Below, piece by piece: positions 38,768-50,048 of a DNA stretch of 64,000 nucleotides. This DNA is from Thunnus maccoyii. Taxonomy: Eukaryota; Chordata; Actinopteri; Scombriformes; Scombridae. How positions within the stretch are numbered: position 1 is the stretch's first letter; each line of letters starts with the position of its first letter. A model generated the notes under the pieces. It saw only the letters and a list, made by a program, of their open reading frames with translations. It was not told where the DNA came from and made no database searches. The stretch spans positions 24,943,647 through 25,007,646 of the forward strand of contig NC_056547.1 of the NCBI RefSeq assembly GCF_910596095.1, given 5' to 3'. The translations under genes and the position numbers were made by a program.

Positions 38768-41700
38768 TCAGCGGTGGATTCTCTGGCATGTAATGAGATA
38801 TTCTGGATAAGCCTGTGTATCATTGAAAATGACAAACATTGATGGCTTGGTAATGTCGTCTGTCACACTGTCATATCTGAGGGGAATATCACTGGTCTCC
38901 TTCAGCGGGGCTGTCTTCATTGAATGGCAACCTTTAGTGAAGTCTCCTGTTAGGACCTTTGACACGAAAATATACTTGTGTCCGTCTGCGTTTGGGGGCG
39001 AGTACTGATCCTGGACAGACAGTGCAGAGTTGACAGCAAAATACACCCCCTGGCCATAGACAGTGGCTATGTGGAGAAACCATTGCGTTAGAAATTGATA
39101 CTCAAGACGAGACAAATTGAATACAAGTCAACAGAAGTGTTTTATAAAAACATACCATTCTTTCCACAGAAACTTCTGTTGAATCCGTGGACGCAAATCT
39201 CTTTCACGCTCGTCTCACTAGTGCCGTGGTAGAGTGTCCGTTCAATTTCCGGGTACTCTGCTCGCTGCAGAACGCTTGCCTTCTTTAGCTTGTACTGATT
39301 GTACAGCAATCGATTCATTAACTTCTCCACCTGGGGAAAAACTTCATGTTATTACAGATACACCAAATAATTTGTTGCAAAATATGTAGGGTTTTTTTTT
39401 CACCTGTATGATTCTGATCTTGCTGTGGTATTCCTGTATGGTCTCATAGAAATTCTTCACCACATTCTGAAATTCATCAGATTCCTCATTGACTTTTGTT
39501 GCTTCAGGCAGGTTTGATAGCAGGGAGTATTCCTCTTCTGTTAATAAATGATTTCGTTTTAATAGACAGAGATATCAGAGATACGGAGTCACAAAACGGG
39601 TATTAAAAGATTATCAGAACAGCCAAAAATTTAACTGAATACATTGATGAATGATATTGTTAAATACGTAAAATTCAGCTGCTTAGTTTTCTTGTTTTTT
39701 GGTATTGGCACACATTTATTTGCTTTTCTATCCCCTATTTTCCTCATGCATCAGTGGAGCAACTGAGGATTGTGTGGTTAGCTATCTTACCTGCAAACCC
39801 AGTGGCTAAATACACTTGAGCACTAGTCTTTTGAGCTAGCTACCTAGCTGAAGCTAACTTTCTTCGTTAAACGACACCAGCCAGTGCACGTTATGTTAAG
39901 CATCCATATACTGTGCTGCATACTGCTGTAGTATCACTATATATACACGCGTACATACTAGTAAATGAAGCTAGAGCATTTTAGCCAGCAAGCTAACACT
40001 AACAGAGTTAGATAGCTAACCCTACTGAGAAGGTTTAGTCGACATTAAGAGAAGCAAAACACTAAATCAAACAAATTTACAAAAAGGATAAAAAGATAAA
40101 AAGACTAAAAAAACTTATTTCCATTGTGGTCCTCGATGAAGACACGAGATAATGTTATGAAGATAAACATGGTGTCTAAGAATTTAAATTAACTTTCCCG
40201 CTAAAAGGCTGCTTTTGACTTGTTTGATAAACTCTTACTACATCATTCTGCGCTAGAGCACAATAAAGTTCCCTTTACCTGGTACATCCTCCTCCAAATC
40301 TCCTAAATTAAGCAATTTCCTGGAGATTTTCGCAGATTTCCCCGAAGCTTTGTTGTATTCCTGCATCTTTTCAAAACTGATAATGTGGGGCTGATTGTTG
40401 AGCAAAACATCAACTGTTTTCAGCTTCATCCTCCAAGCGTTCTCGATGAACACTGTAGCATCGGGTGAATAAGGAATCTTGTCTGGGGAGTCTGGATCAT
40501 GATGCACCCACTGGACAGTCCTCAGGATTTCCCGGTCCAATATCCAATTGGGTATTTTCTCCAGCAGCAGCTTCACATCCAGCATTGCTCCGGCCACATA
40601 GTCGTTAAAGCCAGAAACAGTGATTATGGTACCTACAACTTGAATCTCAACTGCGTGCTTCCTCTTGATCAATTCCAGACACTTCTTGTGGTAATCGGAC
40701 ATGTTCTTCATGCTCCGGTGCTCCAGTTTCTCCTCAACCTGCCTCTGGTTTACCTTCTTCCCGAAAGCTATGTCCACCCGAATCAGGTCACAGTTGTAAC
40801 CTGCAAACACAACTATCTGGATTGTGTTAGCTGCCTTGATGGTGTCTTGTAAGCTAATATCGCAATCCTTCTCCGGTTGATCCACCTGGGGGGACTTGTT
40901 AGCACTACTAGAGGAGCCTTCACATTGGATCATTTTCTTGGACAACTCCAAGGCTTTTTGCAGCTGTTGCTCCTCATCCTCCAAAGACCAATGGCTGGAC
41001 TCCATAGAGTACTGGATGGCTAGAGACAGTTGGGCCTCTTCTTCCAGATTGCTAGAAAGGCCCAGGCCTCCATCACTTGGCAGGAGTAACCCACCTGTAG
41101 CATTCCCTTCAGTTAAAGGCTGAGGAGCATCAACATCTGTCACATCAGACTTAAGTTCTGACAGGCTGGTCGGTTCCTCTGCTGTGTACAGGTCCAAATC
41201 CTCCATGTCATCCTTTGGATCTGAATTGGACACACTGTCTTCGGGTCTTTCTTCAATGGCTGAGACAATTTTCTTTGCATCCTCTAAAAGGCCTGCAAAG
41301 ATATGAACAGCTTGTTTGAAACTGCGCAGAAATATGGAAAAAAATATTAAGGAAAGCAGATACTACCTCTGTCTGTAGTTCCATTAAGATCTGTTTGCAT
41401 TGAATCCGATTTTAACTCCTGTAGAGAACCATCTATAGACACTTCCTGGAATTTTTTATAGGACATCATGTTCCATGCAGTTTCAAAAATGTCCTGAAAT
41501 TATAAATGAAACTGTTTTATTAAAACAGAATGATAAACCTGAAGTACACACTGTTTGTGATATCTCATTGAAACTGTTAAAAATTGGGTATGATCACTAA
41601 GTAAGCAAAGTACAGTCCAGCTCAGAAAAATAAGTACAGTGAAGCTATAACTTTTAGCAGACAAGACTTATTCGAGAACACAGTGAGCCTTGTTTGTTTT

Positions 41701-44441
41701 TTTAATGGGAAAATGGAGCATTCACTTCTGCCTTGTGGAGGATGGTGAAGTACACCTCAGGTTATACTGTTTTAAGGCAGAGTACTTGTCATGATGGAAT
41801 AACAGCTGGTATAAGTGGCCAACTGTGGGGAAGTGTAAAAATAACAAACTCCCTGGATCAAGTTGCATATTGTAGTTTGAATAACAAAAAAGACAAGCAC
41901 ATTTTTGCTTTGTTCCATCATTTTGTTACCTGGTGTGGCAGAGGTTCCCAGGGCAACTGCTTTGGGCTGACGTAGACCTGAAACTTGGTCTCCATCTGCT
42001 TCATGATGCTCTTGCATTCCTCATCGCAGAGAAAGCGAGCCACTCCTGGAACATTTACTGTGATGGTTCTGGTGCAGAGAGAGGAGACCACACTTTGCAG
42101 CAATTCCTCAGCCATTTGGCAAGCTGCAGCATGGCCATGGATCTATCAGGTACATTCAAAAATAAATGAAACAGTTCTTGAGTATTAGAATCTCAGAAAC
42201 ATTGATTAACACAATACCAGAAGTGAACAAAATAGAAGCTTCAAAACCAAACATTCAGTCACCACTGCCATCAAAAATCTCTGTTTCTACATGTGATACC
42301 ACATACCTTTAACCCACAGACGTCTTCTGCTTCTAGTGGAAAAATAGACACTTGGTCCATTTCAGCCAAGAGCTGATGACAATGGATCTGGATGTATTTC
42401 AGCATGCCTGGCTCCATGGAGATGACTGTCTCCCTTTCAATGGGTGTAGTGAGAAACTTCAGGATAGCAGTCTGCTTCTCACTCTCCATCCCTTTCAGAG
42501 TCAACACATCTATATTCCCTCCTTGTTCTGACACAGAGGAGAAACCCAGAGCCTGAAGGAACTCGGACCACTCTCTGCAATATAACATGCATTCATACTC
42601 CTTGTCCACTGGTATGCTGAAGTGACAAAGTTGGGATTTCAAAAAGCTACATGCTTGGTTAGCAAAGTTCTGGGATAGTGATGATACAGCCACATTACAG
42701 TCTGATACAGTGTACACAGCGGGCAACCCACTTTGATTCATAGTTTGAAATAGCCGCTCTTTTACATCTTTTCTGGAAAGGAGCTGAGCTTCTTCTGGCT
42801 TGAGGGTAAACTGAATCTCAGCCACATTGGCAAAAAAATCCAAGATGGTGTGCTTTATCTGCTCCAATATTTGTGTGTCAAGTCCAGCAACATGCACACC
42901 ATCATCTCTGATTTGTATGGTGAAATCTGGGTGAGCCTTTTCAATGTCCTGTAGAAGGGTGCTGGGTTGAAACAAAGCAAGTTTTGCTGGGTCAGTTATA
43001 GCAATATGGCTCGATGGTGTAGCTATGTCCTCTGTTTGATCCTCCATGACTTCGTCTGCAACCTCCTCAACCACTTCAGGGGTGGCAAGAGGTTCCAAGG
43101 TCGTCTGAAAGAGGTCAGTGTGGCTGTTGGCACTGGCCTCTATGGGAGGAAGAGTCTGCATTTGAATATCACTCATATCCGCAGAGTTGCTCTCAGTCAT
43201 ATCTTTGCTCCCAATTTCAGAGTTTGGTGATGGTACCCTTTCTGCAGGATGAAGAAAGTCAAAATATGGCTTCACTAAGAGCTCAGAATCATCCAGCTTG
43301 TGTGAGTGATCCAGAACTGGGTCCACAGCTGTTTAAAAAAAAAAGACATTTTATTCATTAAGACAACCATAAGGGAGCAATGAAAGAGCTTTAAAGGGTG
43401 TACCGTGCAAAACTTACATTCGCAGTTGACAAACGACACCTTGGCTGTACCCTCTGAAAGCATGGTGACCTCCTTCACCTTCTGATTCCCGCCTCGCTTG
43501 CTTTCAAAGTACAAACTGAGCATGTCTGAAGTGATGCCTGGGTGCAGGTTGTCCACTAAAATGGAGTCTGTTTGCTCAATCTGTTCAAGAGTTACCTTGG
43601 CCCCATCAAGTGCCCGCCTGGCGATTCTTGCATTAAGGTTTTGTAAATCTGGAAAACAAATAAATAAAAAAAATCTGTATAACACACAAATGCTATGAAA
43701 AATGTAGCTTTAGCATTTAGAAACATTAGAAAAATCCATCAAGAAAAGAAAAAGGTGCATTTCTGATACCTTTGGAGAACGGTTGGCTGAGGTGAATAAG
43801 AATGAGATCTCTCCCCGTTGAGGGATACAGAGTGTATTCTGACAAGTTTAACCCAATCATGTTCTCCACATAGAGCTCTATCATCTCAGTGCTGGTGTTG
43901 GGGTTGATCCCTCGCAGCAGCAGCCTGTATCGGTCCTTTGAGGCAGGCTTTCTCACACTCAGCTCAACATTATGCAGAACATGGTGCCCTTTAGACAGCA
44001 CTTGGGCTGCAGCTGTCAAAATGATAAGAACAGAAATAAAAGGTAGAATTAGCATATGTTAATGAGACATTATTGCACTGTTTCCATTCAGTGTCTTTTC
44101 AATACATTACTGTTTAAATGCCTCTGGAGATAGGAGGAAGAACTTAAAGCTTTAACAGAAGGTCTGGGTCATTGGGGGGGGAAATCTGAGTGTTCTAATA
44201 TCAAAGGCTAAAATAGGCCCACATTTACAAAATATGCAACAGTATATAGTGTATTTTGCCACTTGCCTTCTGCCTCCTCAAACACCAGCAAGGCACGGTC
44301 ACCATTCTTCTCCACAGAGAGGAGTGGACCTCCCCCAGATCGCCGCTTATTCTCAAAGTACAGATACAGCAGCTCCTCATCCACTTCCTCAGGAAGCGCC
44401 AGTACCTCCACCGACCTCTCCTCCTGGCTTTCAACTGGCAT
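38768..44441 (-). CDS. parp10: Mono-ADP-ribosyltransferase PARP10
   Basis: PARP10 transfers single ADP-ribose units to proteins and is tied to DNA-damage and innate responses. Ten coding exons: 44441-44267, 44012-43770, 43648-43418, 43328-42307, 42142-41930, 41493-41367, 41292-40279, 39537-39404, 39330-39156, 39066-38768; 3633 nt, 1210 aa (human 1025). The N-terminus holds three RRM-like modules (YLYFENKRRSGGGPL in the first). A large middle region, KH-like in PARP10/14 relatives, follows, including VSIFPLEAEDVCGLK. Then come two ubiquitin-interacting motifs (about 754-769, LSLAIQYSMES; about 775-791, LQKALELSKK), a PCNA-binding PIP-type box QNVVKNFY (about 1032-1039) and the C-terminal ADP-ribosyltransferase domain. 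Its triad positions read His1088 (LYHGT), Tyr1120 (GVYF) and Met1188 (PSMFVIF), where human has Ile987. The intron after 44267 has a GC donor. UIMs plus RRMs separate it from parp14/15. Confidence 0.95.
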
Positions 44442-45719
44442 CCTGAAACATACAAAAAACATACAGGTAGGCTTTCGACAGCGTAGGTGGTTCAAACAAG
44501 TCTATCTTATTTATTTACAGCTTCTTAAATGTTATAAATGACGCACAAGTTTTGCAGAAGAGTCTACTTTCCACTCTTCTGGGGTCAAAGCTTGTGCCTA
44601 AGTCTATATTATCAATCACTGCATCCATATAAGTAAATACTTCAGCAAACATTTGCTTGTTCCTTGTTTTAAATGTGAGAATTTGCTTCTTTCTTCTATT
44701 TTATATCACTGCAAATAATGCCACCCTACCTATAATAATATGTCAAAATTGTCATATTTAGATATCATGGTTAACAGTTTCTAATGTATACAAAGCATGA
44801 CAGTGTCATTACTTAAAGACTATATAATGTATATTTGGAAAATGATAGGATTTTCTTATAACAATAATAACAACAACAATATGAAAATGTGCATTTGTTA
44901 AAAATGTGTGACCATGAACCTTACTAGTTTGATAATCTGTATTCATAACAAGATAATGTTGTGTTGAACCAGGTTTTACTGATAATTTTGTGCATATTGC
45001 CCACACAAAGAAGCAACACAGTTCGGTTACACCTGTCCTGCAGCTCGGTCCTGTAACTGAACTTTTATGAATTACATGATTTAATTTATTAATCATACTA
45101 GTAAAATGTAACATACTTCCACAAAGGAGAACAAAGTTTCTAGGCCATCCAAGAGCAGTTAAACAGAAAGTGTCCATTTTAAACATTTCATGAGTTTGTG
45201 TTGCTTTAATTTAGCATGTTATGAACCTTTAAAAAGTATATTTCTGGTAAATCCCTTAACATATGGGAAAGACCACATGTTATGTTCACTTTTATAACAA
45301 AACGAAGAATATGTACCATAGTCTATGTTTTTACTGACTGACTCACAACACACTTGTACTCAAGTTAAATTTACAGTAGTCATAATTCTGTTCGAGTAAA
45401 CTTTGACCAAAACAAACGTCTTTCTGTCTGAGATGTAATACAGAAGCTCTTTTAGGGAGTACTTGACGTATAAGTGGACAGATAATAGATATCAGCCTGT
45501 CATAGTGATTATGGCCTACAATAAGTTCCATGTCACAGGAAGCTAGGCCTTTACAACAGCTACAATATTCCAGGACCGAAACGTCATGCTGGTGTTTATT
45601 TTTTGCTACAGAAAACGTCTTCCTGCCAGGTTTACAGATAGAGTCACTGTAGCATTGTTTGTCATTTTTTACTGCGTAGTTCACCTGAAGTTCGTCTCTG
45701 CTCTCTTTTTTCTAAACTA

Positions 45720-45730
45720 GAAAGTGAAAC
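45720..45730 (+). promoter_or_regulatory. ISRE-type site (GAAAGTGAAAC)
   Basis: Matches the interferon-stimulated response element core GAAANNGAAAC. It lies just upstream, on the minus strand, of a possible alternative first exon of parp10 with its donor at 45685. PARP10 is interferon-inducible in mammals; function here is inferred. Confidence 0.5.
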
Positions 45731-45827
45731 CAGTAACGTTAACGTTATCCACAATTGCCATGTTTACACACTGAAGCTGTGTTTTTTGTTGTTTTTTTTT
45801 TAGCAAATGCTTCTCATTTTGGCGACA

Positions 45828-45838
45828 GAAAGAGAAAA
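45828..45838 (+). promoter_or_regulatory. Second IRF/ISRE-type site (GAAAGAGAAAA)
   Basis: Fits the IRF-binding pattern GAAANNGAAA. It lies about 45 bases downstream of the donor of the putative parp10 first exon and about 100 bases from the other ISRE-type site. Confidence 0.45.
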
Positions 45839-45882
45839 TACATTTTCACGAAGGGTTTACACGTTTCTGGAACATTACTTAC

Positions 45883-46010
45883 CTGGGCTACGAGGACGAC
45901 ATTTGCTCAAAACACCGTCCAGACGAGTTGAACCGGAGTCTCCAAGTACTTCCTTGTTGTGGTGCCTGTTGAACAGCAGGTGGCGTCATCAGCAGCACGT
46001 GTTAAAGGGG
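45883..46010 (-). other. Putative non-coding first exon of parp10
   Basis: On the minus strand a consensus 5' splice site (CCCAG|GTAAGT) ends an exon at 45883. The parp10 start codon sits two bases inside an exon with its own 3' splice site (TTTCAG, exon edge 44442), so a spliced 5' UTR exon is required, and this is the best donor upstream. The right boundary is a guess. A second possible first exon ends at 45685 (CTTCAG|GTGAAC). Confidence 0.5.
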
Positions 46011-46983
46011 AAGCACCTATTTTATACAGTCTATGGAAGCAATCCGCTGACTTTCAAGGGGCTGGAAGCAGAGGCTGTAACTTATGGATGTAACCCTGTA
46101 CTATCAAAACAAGACTAGAGATTCTGTTTATTCATTTAATGGGAACATTTCGCAACCATGAATTCAAGTTCTCCAGGTCTCGCCCATCGTTTGAACTTTT
46201 CATGATTTAGTATTAAAGTAATATTTGGACTATCCAACTTATAAGCAATAAGAAATGTGCACAATTAGTATGCTCCAATATTTTTTTAAGGAATCAGATT
46301 TTATTGCCTAGCTTTTCTCTTAAGTTATTATTTTATATTATTATTTTGTTTATTTTTATTATTATTACTTTTACTCTTTGTCCTGTTACCATGTTGAATG
46401 TATCAACCAACTGAAAGGGAAGTCATGCCTGTTATGTTATCTTTATTTCAGTATGATGCTATGTTTTCTGTTATTGTTTTAATGTCAGACATGCTGTTAG
46501 TGATGCTTTCTATAAATAAAGAGATGGAGAAAAAACTACCCCACTGAATGAACTAGTGTCAGCAGTTCATTTATAATGGCTTTATTTATATTTATGAAAA
46601 ATATCAATTTATTATAATATATGATATTATATGCAATAACGTGTATACACATCAGCCATCAGCACTATCACATATATATATTTGAGCAGGTTGTATATAC
46701 TGTACATAACTACCTACTGTATGTGTATTAAGTAACTTATTTGTTACCCATACAATATTTATTTCAGCTCTACTTGTACTGTATCCTGTTTTACGATTAA
46801 CAAAAACTGTTTTACATGTATATAGACATTTTATGTTGTTATCCATTTGTTGTTTCTATATGTATCTATTTTTCTCCTACTTGTTTGTACACAGTGATGT
46901 TTATTTACATAGTAGTATGTTGATCATAGGCCTTCCTAGCCAATAAAGCTGATTCTATTATATTATACTATATATTGTATATA

Positions 46984-47062
46984 CAGTACCAGTCAAAACT
47001 TTGGATACACCTTGCCATTCACTTAAATGAGAAAGTGTGTCCAATCTTTTGTCTGATACTAT
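46984..47062. repeat. Short palindrome formed by two Tc1/mariner-type termini
   Basis: ACAGTACCAGTCAAAACTTT runs into an inverse copy ending GTCTGATACT, leaving almost no interior. It looks like an element reduced to its two terminal inverted repeats; the same terminus occurs once alone at 12518-12555. Confidence 0.65.
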
Positions 47063-47149
47063 ATATATATAGGTATTTAAGAATTTTACAGAAAACAATG
47101 CCACAACAAGATCCATTTAGTGGCTGCTCTGGAGCTCTCAATCAAATCA

Positions 47150-47404
47150 CATGATCTTCCTCAGCAGATGGACTTTACCTGCAGATTTTACATTTCCATT
47201 TCTTTTCTGACTTCTTCATCCTGTTGTTGAGCATCATAGTTCATTCTTGACTTTGTAAACAGCAGTTGAGGAAAGAATCTCACCACAAGGTTAATTTAGT
47301 ATATGTATTTATTATTTATTTGTTGTTATGATATTTATTCATTCTGCTAATGAAGATCATGGATTTAATTCAAAGCTGCTGTGTCCAAGGTCAAGAATGA
47401 ACTT
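47150..47404. repeat. Two interleaved inverted-repeat pairs
   Basis: Segment A at 47150-47170 (CATGATCTTCCTCAGCAGAT) is the inverse of 47342-47362. Segment B at 47238-47266 (AGTTCATTCTTGAC...) is the inverse of 47375-47404. The order is A, B, A', B', so the pairs overlap instead of nesting. Confidence 0.6.
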
Positions 47405-48035
47405 TCAATTTCATTATATAATATAAAAGTTATATAAAAGTTATATATATATATATATATATATTCTATATATAATTGTTTAGGTTACTCATTATCCATG
47501 ACTGTTAATCAGCTTAAAACATGATGCATTGTTATATATTAAACTACACAACAGTATATAAAGAAATTGAAATTAACTCCACCTCAACCTGCTACAACAT
47601 TCAAATCATCATCTTACATTTTACATGTTCATACATCCATAATAACAATAAAATAATGTAATATATATTGATGTAACACTCTAAAGGATGTCATTTTCAT
47701 AACAAGCACTTTAACTTTTGATACTTTAAGCATATTTTGCTAATGCTCAAACATATTGGTTTGTAAAAAAATCTCAACGCAGGACTTTTATTTGGAATAG
47801 AGTATATTTATATTGGGGTAAAAGGATCTCAATACTGATGTTTGAACATGGTTGGCACTACAAGCATATGAACACCTTTAATTTATTTTATAATTTATAA
47901 AAGAAACTAGAAAAAGAAACTATGTGTTCTCAGATGAAACTATGTGTTTGTACTGATCATTTAGTGATTTGAATGGAATGTATAGTGTAGATAATGGCTA
48001 AGTTATAAATACAATGGCTGCGATAGAGTCTAATA

Positions 48036-48728
48036 GACCTCCATACACTAGAACCTACAGCTTATTATTATGAGCCTGCTTGATCAGTTTTCCATACTGA
48101 GTTTTACCGTATTGGAGTTTGTACTGCATGAGTTCTAAATACATTGAGACTGAATGAAACTCCACAGGCTGTAGTGCAATGCACATCATATACTTATGAC
48201 TGAACAGTGTACAATACAAAAAATTCAAATGGCATTTATACTGTATGTGTGCAATGGCATCTAATAGGATTCCAGCTTGTTTAATGCATTTATATCTCAC
48301 AAATTATAAATGTGTTCATTATAAGCTAATGTATGATTGGTTAGTGTGCCTTACTGAGTATTTTCAAATAGTTACAGTAATCGATTGAACTCCAATAGCT
48401 TTAATAGCTGAAAAATTGTAAATGTTATCATTATATGCTCAGGTACACTGAGCATTTTGACATTTGATTGGAGTGTGTCCTGTATACACTGCCAGAGATA
48501 TAAATAGAGTAGCAGCTAAGCAGACTCAGTACAGTTCAATGCACTCTATATCCTATGACGTTTCCATGTCATTATAATGAACTTATACATAGATAATGAT
48601 TATGCCAAACTGAATATTTTGAAATTTTAATATAGCATGTATTGTGCATAAAGGCTGGACTATAAATACAGTTGGAGTGAGTATGACTCCATAGCCTTCA
48701 ATGCATTCTATGTCTCATCATTGTGATT
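48036..48728. repeat. Degenerate tandem array, period about 110-160 bp
   Basis: Six related units can be anchored by a GACTCCA...CAATGCAT...TATATC-like block starting at 48036, 48156, 48266, 48387, 48523 and 48685. ATAAATA and TTGGAGT blocks lie between several anchors. Units are strongly diverged, which suggests an old satellite-like array. Confidence 0.55.
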
Positions 48729-50008
48729 CTGAACAGGTTTCAACAGGCATCCAGACACAAAAACAATTCTTATACTAACTAGAAGTTTGAAGGAGGTTTG
48801 TGCCTTGATACAAAAACAGCTCATGTTTTATGTTGCAAAAAATTTAACATAAATACAAGTGTAAAAGTTATTCATAAAGCTGATTCAGCAGTGTCAGAAT
48901 CATTAACGTGAATTACAATAATTTGTGAAAATGAACAGGTTTCTCCCAAAGCGACCAGAAACCTGCTGTGCTGTGAAGTCAAGCTGTGAGAGGCCAAGCC
49001 GCTCCATGAAGAACAAAAAGACAAAGACAGTAAATGTGTAGCAGCACTCTGAGTCAGTTCCTCAGAAAAAACAACTGCAGCTTGGCTTTCATCTCTTTTA
49101 AGCTTATAATTAAAAAACAAATATGAGCTGAAATTAAAGTACAGTTTACCATTCATTATTTATATCAGATCCTACATCCTGGTGGTATCTCAACATGTGT
49201 TTATGTAAATGATTAATTCAGCAAAACAGTGAGAAAAGCAAACAACAGTTTTGTTGTATGTCAAACAAATTTTCAGCTGTATAATCTGCATTAAAGCAGC
49301 TCACATTATCTGACAATTATAACATCAGAAACCTGCTGGCATTCACACATTTTTATTATCAGTCCATTAATTGTAGTCTGCAATGGTGGAATAAGCACTT
49401 GTTACTGACAAGCACACAGAGAGGGGCACTCAAATGAACTATTTAAAGCTCACAAATGACTAGGTTTTCTGATTTCATCCTTTAACTACACTGAATTTAA
49501 AAGTTAAAAATCTGATGAATATTTATGAGGAAAAACAGAATCCTCCCAATGGCAGAAACAGGAGAATTAAGTTCAAAGTTGTCGCCATGAGACATGAAAT
49601 CTGAAATTCTTTCAGAAACAATCATTAGACTGTCTGGGATCACTGAAATGTTGTGTATTTCTCTTCAAATCGGGGACATATTTTATTTATAATTATCTGG
49701 ATTTAGCCTTTCTTCACTGTAAGGAAAATGAAATAATTTACACCACCCTCAACACGCAAATACTGGGATGTATTTAACTTGTCTCGACTGATGTATTCCA
49801 ATGTGGTCTGGGTATAACACTCCATATGCAAGCTGTCATCTAAATTACAGCTTGCCAGTTCAAAATTTGCATAAACCCCTGAAATGTTGTATTTATAATT
49901 AATTAACTTCCTTTTCATTTTCACACATTTCAGCAAAAAGGCTAAAATGTTATTTTACTGTACTGTGGGAGTCAGCTGAATGACTGAAAAATGCAGGTTT
50001 ATAAGTAA

Positions 50009-50010
<2 letters not shown>

Positions 50011-50044
<34 letters not shown>
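50011..50044. repeat. (AT)17 microsatellite
   Basis: Pure AT dinucleotide run in the gene desert. Confidence 0.95.

Positions 50045-50048
<4 letters not shown>

Noticed and set aside
42271..42306. Extension of the large parp10 exon to an in-frame stop (VCGITCRNRDF)
   Set aside because: A GTATGT donor at 42306 joins in phase to IHGHAAACQ, which fits the PARP10 alignment; the extension is intron.
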